Assembly: GCA_947034885.2 (NCBI GenBank)
Contig: OX344753.2
Coordinates: 4,712,001-4,776,000, forward strand
Direction: 5' to 3'
Source: Thuidium tamariscinum
Taxonomy: Eukaryota > Streptophyta > Bryopsida > Hypnales > Thuidiaceae
Length of the DNA stretch: 64,000 bases
Below, in pieces: positions 25,301 to 36,037 of this stretch. The notes beneath the pieces are model-generated. The model made no database searches. It had not been told where the DNA came from and was given only the letters and a program-made list of their open reading frames with translations. Position 1 is the first letter of the stretch; each line of letters begins with the position of its first letter. Made by a program: the position numbers and the translations under genes.

Positions 25301-26239
25301 TATGGTAACATTCATTACTTCGGAATTTTCCCAAGCTAATATTGCATCATCCGAATCCTCTACATGACTTAATGGAATAAAATATTCACCTAATCCTATA
25401 CATCTATAAGGAAGTTCTTTACTTATTTTTCGGGTTTGTTCACTCTCACTACTTTCATCATCGGTTTCATAAGGATTTTCAGAAGTAATGTTTGAATCTT
25501 CTTCTTGAGTTTCTCCCCGATAAATTGTAGGATAAAGGAGTAATTTAATTTTATTCCTTCCTTTCCCAATAGTTAACGTTCCTTTACCCCAATCATCCTT
25601 AGCTTTAGCTACGTATAACCATGGTCTTCCTAGTAAAATAGGATAGGAGGAAATGGCTTCCTTTAATTTAAAAACAATATAATCTACTTTATAGTCTATT
25701 CCTCCGATAGTTGTTACAATTTGGGATAACATTCCTAAGGGTTTTACTCGACTTTGGTCCGCCATCCTAAGGACGATGGGTGTAGTGGTCATAGTAGTTA
25801 ACCCTAATTCCTCCATAGTTTCAAAATTCATAAGGTTAACACTAGATCCACTATCAATTTGGACACCTTGGATTAAGGTTCCGTCAATCATTACTTCAAC
25901 GGTAGGTGCCCCAGGATCGATAGTAATTTCATGTAATTCGATTGATTTAACCCTTTTACGTACTAAAGAAGTACTTAAATCACTTCGACATTTAGGCGAA
26001 ATTGCCAAAAGTTGTTTCATAGTAATGTTAGGTTGAATTTGATCCAAATTGTCTAATAAATTACAGGGTTCCATCCCTATCGCTAATTTCATACTACGGG
26101 GTACCTTCCGTTTTGGTATATTTGACTCAGGGTCTTTAAATTTTACCCATTTTGCGGGAATTTTGTAAAAATCAGGTAATGGGGGTGACAAATTTATTGG
26201 AGTAGTTTTTAAAGGAGTATTGGGTTGTGGAGGTAATGA
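22368..26239 (-). mobile_element. Ty3/gypsy LTR retrotransposon pol region (element B)
   Basis: A Ty3/gypsy pol polyprotein read on the minus strand, domain order protease, reverse transcriptase, RNase H, integrase. Seen: aspartic protease VQIDSGSSVNLM; reverse transcriptase with LRICQDYRKLN, MPFGLCNAPATFQ and FLDDF in place of the usual YxDD; RNase H FEVYVDASNVAIG; integrase zinc finger (H-H, CDPCQRVG) and core GIDFVGPI with VSDRGTHF; and a short integrase tail at the left without a chromodomain. Integrase after RNase H defines Ty3/gypsy. The lack of a chromodomain and the protease/RT style suggest the non-chromovirus (Athila/Tat-like) branch. Gag, primer-binding site and 5' LTR are missing: at 26239/26240 the sequence changes abruptly to a partial LTR of element C. 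Apart from that loss the pol part looks largely whole. Confidence 0.85.
22383..22404 (-). other. Hairpin next to polypurine tract, element B
   Basis: CATAACTTG, loop TCCT, CAAGTTATG: a perfect 9-bp stem that includes the stop codon of the pol frame (TGA, 22395-22397) and lies just before the polypurine tract. In element sense it contains CTTGAGGACAAG, a motif I recall as common at this place in plant Ty3/gypsy elements. Confidence 0.65.
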
Positions 26240-26390
26240 CCACTATTCATATCTTTTGATATTAGACCTTTCAGATCTATCTAACAATTAGTCTATTAAC
26301 CTTTACAAACGTACAAACTATTCAACAAATTGCGTACATTTACACTACCCAAGGCAAATAGTCAAAAATGAAAAATTTAGAATGACTACA
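26240..26390 (-). repeat. Partial 3' LTR of element C
   Basis: Identical by eye to 29649-29799. The right edge is the GACTACA|TAGCCCCCTACTT junction with the polypurine tract. The left edge at 26239/26240 is a sharp break into pol-coding DNA of element B. Confidence 0.85.
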
Positions 26391-26408
26391 TAGCCCCCTA
26401 CTTAGGCT

Positions 26409-26428
26409 GATTGACGCCCTCGTCAATC
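26409..26428 (-). other. Hairpin next to polypurine tract, element C
   Basis: GATTGACG, loop CCCT, CGTCAATC; same stem as in element A, loop changed by one base. Confidence 0.65.
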
Positions 26429-27649
26429 TTTCTTGGATTGGTTAGTCTGCTACAAATTGTGTTGTGCGTCTTTGGCAACATCCTTTTTGCATAATCCTTC
26501 TTTATATCTTCAAATATTTAAATAAGTTGCACATTGTAGTATTGAACATTTAGCAAACTTTTGAATTTCATCCTTGAAATGTTATATTGATTTATGTTGA
26601 TAGTCTTACCATGTCTATTAGACTTGCATAGTCAAAAGAATTCTTCTTGTAAACTTGATGATATGGCACACCTTCCATCATGGATTATTTATAATTATTT
26701 ACTTTGACAAATTGTTGCAACTATTTTAGTTGTAGCCACTTCTATAATCCAATTGATTGGAACCTCTTGTAATTTTATTTTTCTTATAATTTGTTGTATG
26801 ACTTATTGTAGCCATTTGTACATTAATGTAGTGATTACCATTAGCTCTCACTTTGTTGCCTTTTAAAAAAATTGGAATTATTGATCAAAATCTCATTTTT
26901 TAAAAGAATAATTTTTTTAACTAGACAAAATAGGCTTTGATAATTAGACTCCAATTTCATTTCACACAATTTGACTTATTGAAATGTTTATTTATTATTT
27001 TCAATCTAATTGTCATGTTGTACTTTATCAAATATTTTAACTATTCACTTGAAATATTATTTAGCACATGAAAAGACTAATAGATTTATATTTCAACTCT
27101 CAATCTGATTTTACTATTCATTCTCACTCACACTCATTTTCCCTTATTTATTTGACATAATTCCTTACTTCCAATCAAATTGTCTTATACATCTCATGGA
27201 AAGTACCTTCTAATTCTTTCAAAAACCTTGCATCTCTCAATGACAATTTGCTTCCTTAGCTTCAACCCGAATATCTTATCAATTTGACTTATTCTCTTCA
27301 TCATGTAGATTTTGCTACAATGTTATTTTATACAAATTGGTATTACATTTCTAGGAATTATAATTTTTTTAATATATAATCTCCTTTCTCTCGGCAAAAA
27401 ATTAGATTTATTTATTCCATTACTTTTCTCAATCTATATAGTCCTCTAACTTTCTTCTTACTCACATAATTTATTATTCTTATTTATTTTATTTAAATTA
27501 ATTTGAAGTTTTATTATATATATATCTATAAATGTCTTTAATTTTTTATTTGATTATTAATTTTTATCTCATTTCTAATCAATTTTTAATAGCTGAAATG
27601 TAGTGTAAAATTGTAAATAATTATTTATCCTAATTACACTCCAATAAAA
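26429..27649 (-). other. Non-coding internal part of element C
   Basis: AT-rich, no coding frame. Phrases such as CTATTAGACTTGC, CAAATTGTCTTA and TTTGACTTATT relate it loosely to the interspersed motif of the neighbouring LTRs. Confidence 0.4.
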
Positions 27650-29173
27650 TCAATGTTGAAGTCTACCAGGGTCCGATATTCTTTGTTGAATTTTATATCC
27701 TTTCACCAATATTTTTATGAAACATATTTTATGTTCTATAAGAAACAATAGTATTATGTAAATTTTGGTGTACTCTTGTTTTATTAAATATGACATAATA
27801 GTCAAGTTGAAATTTTGTTTAATAATGAAACCATTTGTGTTATCTTCTTTCATAGTTATCATAGTCCCAATTTTACTATTTCCACTTTGAGGTCCACATT
27901 CAATATTTAAATAAGTGTAAGATTTTTTATTTTTTGATGAAGGTAGGTATATGAGAATTTTATTATATGTCAAAATCAAAACTTCATGATATGGTATTAT
28001 ATTATTTTTCTTCACAATTTTGGCTTCTTCATTAATATATTGATTTTCTTCAATTAATGCAACTTTTTGGTCTTTTAGAGTGTTTACATTTCTTTCAATT
28101 TTGATGACTTTTTGATTTGCAAACAATTCTATGAAGGTTAAACATTCTTTTAATGGTAATTCATTATTAAGTTTAATATTCCCACCTTTAGCTTTGGCAT
28201 AAGTTACATTGAGAAGTGTCCCAGATTGTTCTTTCAAGGATAAATTTTCTTGTACCAAAAGTGCATTTTCCTTCACATAATTAGCTTGTTGATCATCAAG
28301 CGAATTCAATTTGTTTTTGAGTTTCTTTAATTCATCTTCAAGGCAATTAGTGTATATAAATGCCTCATCCCTCTCTCTCAATGCAAATAACAACTTACTT
28401 TTCAAAGGCAATATCTCAACATTCATATAGTTGTTTAATTTTTTGGAAAGAAGCCTATTGTCTTCTTTTAGTGATGCAACTTCTAACATGAAATTTTCCT
28501 TTTTTATATTAAAAGTCTCTCTTTCTTGGATGAATGCATCAATTTGTTCTTCAAATATAGTTTGTTCTTTGTGTTGCACTTGCATTTTTGCTTCAAGCAT
28601 CCGAATCTTTTGTTTTTGCATTGTAGCATAGGCAACAATTTTCTCCTTCTCTCTTATATTAGTGGTTATGTCCTTTGACACATTAGACAAATCATTCTTC
28701 ATTGCGTTGATCTCAAATTTGTGCTCTTTATCCTTTATAGATGTAATGCTTTTGAAGCATGCTACCTCATGAAAAAGACTATCACGTTCTTGCACAATAA
28801 CCTTGATTAAAGCATGTAATGACTCATTTTGTTTAGACAATTTCGCTTGTTGATTATTATATGCATCAACCTTGACTCCAAACTCATGAATTTGTTGTAT
28901 TAAGAGTTTTTTTTCATTATTAGCATCATCAAGGCTAGTCATCAAATACTTTATATGATCTTGAGCATTGCATAAATTTTCATATTCTTTCCTTCCACAT
29001 TCAAAATGATTATGACATACTTCTTCAAGCTCTTTAATTTCTAAGTCTTTCTCGTGAAGTTGATTCAACAAGTTGTCATTAGACTGATGAAGGTAGTAAA
29101 TTTGACTTCCATAATTATTACTTGCATTAAAAATTTGTTCTTTCTTATGGTATTTAGATTCATAATTTTCCAT
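27650..29173 (-). CDS. Coiled-coil protein frame of LTR element C
   Basis: A 507-codon open frame starting MENYESKYHKKEQ shortly after the primer-binding site. It is rich in K, E, N, Q and L, with long heptad runs predicted by eye over most of residues 20-390. There is no zinc knuckle, protease or reverse transcriptase motif. The last ~100 residues change character (isoleucine- and tyrosine-rich) and may read into non-coding DNA. Position after the primer-binding site suggests a gag-like or accessory role; the family is unknown. It resembles the coiled-coil frame of element A in design but not obviously in sequence. Confidence 0.5.
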   Translation of the reverse strand: MENYESKYHKKEQIFNASNNYGSQIYYLHQSNDNLLNQLHEKDLEIKELEEVCHNHFECGRKEYENLCNAQDHIKYLMTSLDDANNEKKLLIQQIHEFGVKVDAYNNQQAKLSKQNESLHALIKVIVQERDSLFHEVACFKSITSIKDKEHKFEINAMKNDLSNVSKDITTNIREKEKIVAYATMQKQKIRMLEAKMQVQHKEQTIFEEQIDAFIQERETFNIKKENFMLEVASLKEDNRLLSKKLNNYMNVEILPLKSKLLFALRERDEAFIYTNCLEDELKKLKNKLNSLDDQQANYVKENALLVQENLSLKEQSGTLLNVTYAKAKGGNIKLNNELPLKECLTFIELFANQKVIKIERNVNTLKDQKVALIEENQYINEEAKIVKKNNIIPYHEVLILTYNKILIYLPSSKNKKSYTYLNIECGPQSGNSKIGTMITMKEDNTNGFIIKQNFNLTIMSYLIKQEYTKIYIILLFLIEHKICFIKILVKGYKIQQRISDPGRLQH

Positions 29174-29259
29174 TTGTATATCCTATCAAAACTAAAAATA
29201 TTCAATTTTACATGACAATAATTTTAATCAAACATCTCAAACCTATCCATCTTAAAATT

Positions 29260-29276
29260 CCCCGGCCGTAGCACCA
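29260..29276 (-). other. Primer-binding site of element C
   Basis: In element sense TGGTGCTACGGCCGGGG begins two bases after the end of the 5' LTR. It is complementary to a tRNA 3' end reading CCCCGGCCGTAGCACCA including the CCA tail. The tRNA species was not determined. Confidence 0.7.
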
Positions 29277-29278
29277 AA

Positions 29279-29799
29279 TGTCATGGCAAAAATTAACAAC
29301 GCCATTGAAATTGTTATTTTTATCATAGTATAGTAGTAAAGGTTCGTTCGCAGGGAATTTTGTATTGGATAAGGAAAGAGAATTAATAAAATATTATTTA
29401 CAAAGCCAATCACTGGCCAATTGACAAATTAACAAAGTCTAAAGCCAATCACTGGCTAATAAAAAATATATAAAATCACAATCAAGCATTATAAAGAAAA
29501 CTACAAAGAGAAAAATGAAGACAACTTGATTTCTAAAGATATTGGAGAAAAAAATGAGAAAGAGAGATAGATAGAAATGACAAATTGTTTTTGCTATATC
29601 TAATCGGTTAGAGAACTATTCACAATGAACAACCTCTAAGTTGATTGGCCACTATTCATATCTTTTGATATTAGACCTTTCAGATCTATCTAACAATTAG
29701 TCTATTAACCTTTACAAACGTACAAACTATTCAACAAATTGCGTACATTTACACTACCCAAGGCAAATAGTCAAAAATGAAAAATTTAGAATGACTACA
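29279..29799 (-). repeat. 5' LTR of element C, 521 bp
   Basis: In element sense it starts TGTAGTCATTC and ends GCCATGACA, the usual TG...CA termini. It contains two GCCAATCACTGGC copies (about 29404 and 29441) and a GA-rich patch (29545-29575), a pyrimidine patch in element sense. The sequence right of it starts GTTATTG; the matching target duplication cannot be tested because the other LTR is cut. Confidence 0.75.
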
Positions 29800-31693
29800 G
29801 TTATTGACGTGATTGCTCTGTGTGAAGTGGTTATTCTTTAGTTCATGACATTGAAGTTTGAATCTTGAAGATGGTGGTTGAATCGGCTTAATTACTTTTA
29901 TGAAATTCAGTATTGTTTATCACTCTTGTTCAGACATATCTAATAGTTTTTTATTCATGTTTGAAGTTGATTTAATAATTTTTTGTTTTTCTTACAAAAG
30001 CTTGTTGTTACAAGGTTGTTATGCTTATATGGTCATATTTTTTTATAGGGTGTTGTACTATTGTTGTTCATAGGGTTGTATTGCTTATAGGCTATTGTTA
30101 TTTAATAAGGTCGTGTTACTTATAAATGTCATATTATTTACATGCTTATTAGTGAACCTTGTGTGAGCCCCAAATTCGTCACTTTGGACTTACGGTTTTT
30201 TTTTTGTTCTTTTTGTAAAATATAGCGTGTAAAATAGTGCAAAAAGCCCAAAAAAGAGTGTAAAATCAAAATAGGCATGTAACGTGCTGATACAGTATTT
30301 GATCATATTTTTAGTGTTTTTATTCATTTAAGTCTAAACCCCGACTATAAATAGATTAAAACCCCAATAATACGTATATTTTGTGTGAAACCCCAAAATA
30401 GCCTCATCTACCTTGCATGTAACAATGATTGGCTAAAATTAGATCCTAAAAATATAGGCATGTCTTAGAGCCTAGTTCTTTAAATAGGTTTCATGTTTAC
30501 AATTATTTCCTACATTTAGTAAAAATCCCAATTTTTAGCCTACAAGATGAATTTTGTCACAATGACTCTATGAAGGGGAATCTATAGTTGGGGGATGGTG
30601 TTCTTGAATTAAAACCATGTTAGGAGATCAATGACAAAGTTACTTTGTTAAGATTCTTCTTTTTGTAGAAGATGCCCCGGAGCCTAGTATTAAAGGATGG
30701 AGCGGGATTTATTTTTCCTTCGGCAATTATGTAGAGTTCAGATATGGGCTTACAAACCTTTTATGTAATTTCATGAGAGGTCCCACAAAAAGTTTCGAAA
30801 TTTTCTAATATTCAGGAGATGCCTTTCCGGACGGTCAATCGTTTCAACCTTCAATGGGAAATTCATAGAAATTACTTAGGTTGCGGTAAAATCCCACTAA
30901 AAATTAGGATAGCTTTTTTATATTAATAAAGAGCCTCAACAAGTTTCAGGATATTTTTATAGCGGGAAGTATCCGAATTAAAGAATTCATCTCCAAATTG
31001 ACAATTTTAAAATATTACAGAAGAATTGACTAACGTTACGGGTGCATACGATATCGAAATGAGGCTAAAGTTAGGTGTTTTCTTACTCCCTCAAACCTAA
31101 TAGAGATTCTAAGCTAATCACTTTTCATAGAAAAATCAACCTCCAAAAGTTGGATTTTTATCCTATATAGTTGCTAATTTAGCATTGGGTTTTGTTGAAT
31201 TTTTAGTGAATGAGAAGGAAGAGGGGGATTATCTAGATTAAAAATGGTCTTCTAAAGTCAATGGCGCAATCCATTTGTGATTTGGAGTTAAATTCCAAAA
31301 GTTACAAATAGGTTCAGCGTAGAAAGTAAAAAATGGTTGGATTAGGATGAAAATCTTAGATGATAAGTTTATCACGCGAAATTGAGAGGAGGTGAATGCT
31401 CTTGAAAGAGTATAAATAGGCACCCATTTCTCTCTCAATTCACCCCTTCAAAGCATTTTGTAACCAAGATTTTGGCACAATACACGTTGGTTCAATAATT
31501 TAGATTTTTTGGTCAAGTTTGAGCAAAAGTTGCAAATGTGTGTCTTTGGAGCATTTTAAGCTCTTTCTTGGTATGTATTTTTGAACTTTGAAGTAAATTT
31601 GGGTCCCTTCAAAGTTTGCTAATTTTTTTTATGTGTTGAAAAGTCTTGGTAAAATTTTTTTGAATTTTGAAGTATTTCTTTTACTAATCCTAG
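29800..31693 (+). other. AT-rich DNA with TATA-bearing repeat, probably LTR-derived
   Basis: No gene. A stretch beginning near 30160 (TGTGAGCCCCAAATTCGTCAC) leads to a strong TATA signal, TATAAATAGG at 31411-31420, followed by a pyrimidine-rich TTTCTCTCTCAATTCACCCC. This is the layout of an LTR promoter and transcription start. Edges and target duplication were not found, so the assignment to an old LTR is an inference. Confidence 0.35.
31411..31440 (+). promoter_or_regulatory. TATA box with pyrimidine-rich start region
   Basis: AGAGTATAAATAGGC followed within about 15 bases by TTTCTCTCTCAATTC, matching the plant TATA/Y-patch arrangement. Probably the promoter of a decayed LTR. Confidence 0.4.
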
Positions 31694-31817
31694 AGCAGGT
31701 ACTATTCTTACCTACGGACAAACTCATAGTGGCAAGACGTATACGATGTTGGGATCTACCCCACAACCCGGCATCATTCCATTAGCGGTTGAAGATGTTT
31801 TTAGAAACATTCAAAAG
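31694..31817 (+). pseudogene. Captured kinesin motor-domain exon
   Basis: Translation in the frame starting at 31696 gives AGTILTYGQTHSGKTYTM followed by PGIIPLAVEDVFRNIQK. This is the P-loop (GQTxSGKT, here with H for the usual S/G) and the following segment of a kinesin motor domain, closest in feel to kinesin-7. It is bounded by intron-like ends: ATCCTAG before 31694 and GTACGCG after 31817. No neighbouring kinesin exons are visible on either side within several kb, and it follows a TATA-bearing repeat. It is therefore best read as an exon with intron flanks carried away by a mobile element, though a remnant of a deleted gene is possible. Confidence 0.75.
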
Positions 31818-34800
31818 GTACGCGTACTTCATCATGTTTACGTGTGCAAGCCCTCCCCTTCTGATTGGCGATGCCGCTTAGAGAAGAACTTTAGCACTAT
31901 TCTTGAATTGATTTTGTACTAATCCTCAAATCCCTTCCCTGGTGACTGAAGATATTGGTTAGGGTAGCCTCTAGCTACTAACTTCTTATGTATTTTGAAC
32001 TTTAACTTGTTTAAAGTACTTGTTTGGTGATAGTACTAACATTCATAGTTGTACACTAACAACCATTTTGTTGTTTTTGTATTAATCATTTTTCTTGTCT
32101 CATTTGGGATTGCGAAGCTTTGATTTTGTAAAAATTTGATTTATTAAGTGTTTTTTCTTATTTTCAAAACTACGGCCTAGCTTTGACTTCATAGATTTTG
32201 AAGTTCTGACAGAAAATCTTTGAACCTCCCTCCTTCCTTTAATCATTTTCATTAAGCCTTTATGGCCTTAATTTGATCAAATTTCGTCAAATTTCATCAA
32301 ATTTGATCATATTTGGTTAAGTGTGTTAATTTTTATTAATTATTTTTAGAGTTGAGACCAAGAGTATAGTCAGACTAATAAAAAAAGGTGTAAGTACAAG
32401 TTTGAGTTCATAATCTCATAGAAGAAGTCAGGAGCTTTTCAAAAACATAAAATACAAAGAAATCCGAGTTAAATTGAGTAAGATATGAACGGATGAAGTT
32501 TTAAATACTAATTAGCCAATAGAACTTCATTCATGTATAACTTCTACTAAAAAGATCCAAATTGCATGTTTTACATCAATCAAGAAATTTAATCTTAATT
32601 TCTACAAGGAAAAATCACCCAAAATTTTAAAATAATAATCTATTAAAAGTCAGTTGATAGTTAGAATGTAAATAAAGCCGAGGCTAAAAGCAAAGTTAGA
32701 CCATTAGAAGGGGGTGATAATATAGACTTGAGTTAAGAATCTAATAGTAGAAGTTGAGAGCTTTTCAATGATATAAAGTTTTAAAAAATCGAGTTGAATT
32801 GAAGAAGTTATAAGCGAATGAAACTTCAATCATTAATTAGTGATCAAAACTTCATTCATGCGTAACTTCTACTAAGAAAGTCTGATTTGCAAGTTTTGCA
32901 TCAATTTAGAAAGCTAGTTTTAGCCTCTACAAGAAAAACATCTTAAAAGTCTAAAAATAATAATTTGTCAAAAGCCAAATCCAGAGCTAAAGCACTTAGG
33001 AAGGAAGAAATAGAAAATTAGAAGTTAGGTATGAAAGATTAGCAACTCAAAGTGTAAGAATTAGCAACTCTTATCTCACCACTCAGCCACTCTTTCTCTC
33101 ATTAACTTATAGTATAATAGAAGAACAATTGAATTTAAAGACATAAGTTGAAGAATGATGAAATTGTGGTTGGGAGTTTAAATAAAAGTACAAAAATTGG
33201 TTGAGGAAGAAGGAAGAGAAGAAAATCTTAAAGATTTACTCCCAACCATACAATAAATATCTGAAAATAAGATAGAGTAGAATAAATCATTTCTAGTCTA
33301 TGTGCGAAGTTCGAAAAAAATAGTTTGAATAGTGTAAAAAGAAAAAGAAAAACAATAAAAACAATAAATAAGAAATTGGAACTACAAACTGTGAATAAAT
33401 CCTACTTTCAAGCGGTGAATAAAATTACTAAACAACTTTCAATCATGGCGAACGAGAAATAATAAAAATAAGTTTACAACAACCTTTAAAATGCTCTATC
33501 TATCGAGTCAAAAGCCTAATTTGTTTGTAACTTAGGTAATTTCAAAATATAACAATCATATTAGTGAAACCGAATTAAAAGTGAAATTCAATACTTGAAG
33601 ATAAATTTTTTTCTTAAATACAATAATAATAGTGTAATACAATAGTGTAATACAATAAATACAAATAATAATAGTGTATAATTTCTTTTCAGTTTTCCAA
33701 AAACATATTAAACCTAGAATTTGAACTTAAAACGAATAAGATAAGTCTGGATGAAGTTTAGGCATTATAATGGATGAAAAGTAATTAGGAAAAATAAAAG
33801 TACAAGAAGTAGAATAAATTTGATAAAGAAAAAAATAAAAGCACTTTTAAGCGAAGAAAATTTTTAATTTTAGTTTACCAAGTGATAGAAAATCATGGAT
33901 GAAGTTTGAAGTACTAATTAGCGGTCAAACTTCATCCATTCATAACTTTTGCTAAAATAGTCCAAATAACTTGTCTTATCATTCTGGAATGAATAGAAAA
34001 TGATCTTTAAGAATATATATTGAGATTTAATTTGAGCAATACTTGACTTGATAATCTCAGCGGCCTAATTAGAGGCTAAAAAAGCTATTAAAAACCTAAT
34101 TTAGGGTAAATTAAGGTTATTTTAACTCTTAAACACTTACAAACCATATAAAAATGCATTGCAATTTAAAACAAATAATGTGTGATATAATATAAAGAGG
34201 TATTAATTCAAAGTATCTAAAATTTAAAAATAACTTAGAGATATTATACAATATCCTAAATCATGTACATTTGATTATAATTAAGATATATGCATGAATA
34301 AAATATCATATTTAAAATACTTTATTCCAAGATATGATATAAGATATAGATCCTAAATATTTATTTTTATTAAGTTCAATAGTTATGAATTCCAGTTAGC
34401 TACCTATTTAGATGAAGAAATGTTAATACAAGATCTTTTAGATGAACAAACCTATTACTTTACCATTATTCTCACGTCTATTTGAATAAACAAAAGCTAG
34501 TGTATGTTTGTAGTATTTTAATCTTACTGACACATTGTTTTTTATTTCTTTATCTTTATGTACAATTTGTAGTAGGGCAAAATTTGATGTCTTTCTATAT
34601 ACTTTGAAATGTATTATGTACATAGTAACCATTTTTATCAGTTATTATTGTAATTGTTTGCATTCTAATTTTTGTATGAATTTCAATCTTATGAAAGCAT
34701 ATTTGAAGACAACAAATGAAGTTTGAAAATTTAAGTAGGGTATCTTTTTGTATGATGTGTCATGATGAAGGCTGTGATTTATGGAGTTTTTTTTCATTTA

Positions 34801-36032
34801 CATTTGCAAATCTGATGTTGGATGTCTATGTTTCAGTTGTATTCCACATAGTTGAATTTTCTTCTATTTAATTTTTGTATTATGTTTTTTATGATTAAAT
34901 TTAGGATTTTAAGAGGGTTATATAATGTATATTTTATAGCAAAAAATATCTTGAAAAATTGGCTTAATTGTAGTATTCACTAAGTATAAATGTATTTGAT
35001 TATGTTGCCTTCATCAGGATGTCTTGTTATAAATTCATACATAGTGTTCAAACATATTATAATATATTTCATTAAGTAGTTTCAAGGTGACAATAATTTT
35101 TTGAATAACTTCAAGGTGACGCTGTTTAGGTGTACATTGAGGTGTACAACATCTATATAAGAACAGTTTTACTTTAAAATTTCATTGAATTTTATTAGTG
35201 TATTTTACTTTCCTTTTAAAATTAGAATGTCTAATTGGAGGATTTTTTATGAGTTTCAAGATGAAGAACCTTAACTGAAGGCTGAATTTGAACTTTCATT
35301 ATTACAACTGTCAGATCAATTTCTTCTGTTGCAAGATCTTTTATGCCACATAAGCATTCTCGAGATGACGCTGGGCCTTTTCAACCACCGAAACAACCTC
35401 GCGTGAAGCAACGGTGCCATGAGAATCTTCAACGTAATGCTTGAGTTTTAATGATCTTATTACAACTTGCAAGTCGTATGTGTTGAATCCAGAAGTTGTG
35501 AAGTGACATTTAAAGGCTGTTTTGAGAGTTTAAACGATGAACAATACTTTAATATAGTTAAGCCTATTGAGAGGAGCTGCGGTCACGAAGGATGATTAGA
35601 AGGGCCAATCAATCATTTAACGAAGGTAGATCGAGTTGATTATATCGATGCAACAATTAAACGCATCCTCAAATTTCTACAGTTGAAGTGAAGTTTAGAT
35701 TAAAACTCTAATTTTTTATCTTTGACAAAAATTTATTGGATGTTAATTCCTAATTTTATACTTTCAGTATTTTATTGAAATCACAATGTATGATTATAAA
35801 TGTAAAATGAGAAGTTAGTGATAGTAAATTAATTTAGGATTTGAAAATAAGGGAGAGTATCAATGGAGATGTAGTTGAAAAAGATACTTAATTAGTGTGT
35901 GAAAGAGAGAGAAGTGTGTGTGTTTTAGAGATTTGAATGCCGAATTTCAGGTTGATGGAACTCATAAAGCATGAAGAATTGAGTAATGAAAATTTAACAT
36001 TACATTTTTTGTGTTAATAAAATATATATTAT
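31818..36032. other. AT-rich repeats and intergenic DNA
   Basis: The 3' side of the kinesin exon grades into AT-rich DNA. From about 32395 to 34080 there are three degenerate units (starts near 32395, 32720 and 33700), each holding the GATGAAGTTT...AACTTCATC palindrome. A short frame beginning MPHKHSRDDAGPFQ (35343-35444) and splice-like ends near 35690 hint at another gene fragment but support no assignment. The rest shows nothing. Confidence 0.4.
32395..33960. repeat. Degenerate ~315-bp tandem repeats with palindromic core
   Basis: Units starting near 32395 and 32720 align over most of their length. Shared phrases include GAGCTTTTCAA, AAACTTCATTCATG, TAACTTCTACTAA, and GAAATTTAATCTTAATTTC against GAAAGCTAGTTTTAGCCTC. 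A third, more worn unit around 33700-34080 has the best-kept hairpin (33895-33909 with 33925-33939). The segment 6950-7400 belongs to the same family. Confidence 0.6.
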
Positions 36033-36037
36033 ATAAC

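Larger units (their letters stand above)
26240..29799 (-). mobile_element. LTR retrotransposon C, coiled-coil type, truncated 3' LTR
   Basis: In element sense: 5' LTR (29279-29799), primer-binding site (29260-29276), a coiled-coil frame (27650-29173), a long non-coding stretch, hairpin and polypurine tract (26391-26428), then only the first 151 bp of the 3' LTR (26240-26390). Those 151 bp appear identical to the matching part of the 5' LTR, which points to a recent insertion. It encodes no reverse transcriptase and must have depended on another element, plausibly a relative of B. It shares polypurine-tract junction, hairpin and the GCCAATCACTGGC motif with element A, so A and C are one family of different size. 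The loss of the rest of the 3' LTR coincides with the junction to B. Confidence 0.75.

Noticed and set aside
32395-34080. CRISPR-like array from evenly spaced palindromes
   Set aside because: The repeats are ~315 bp, degenerate, in a plant nuclear context; ordinary decayed tandem repeats.
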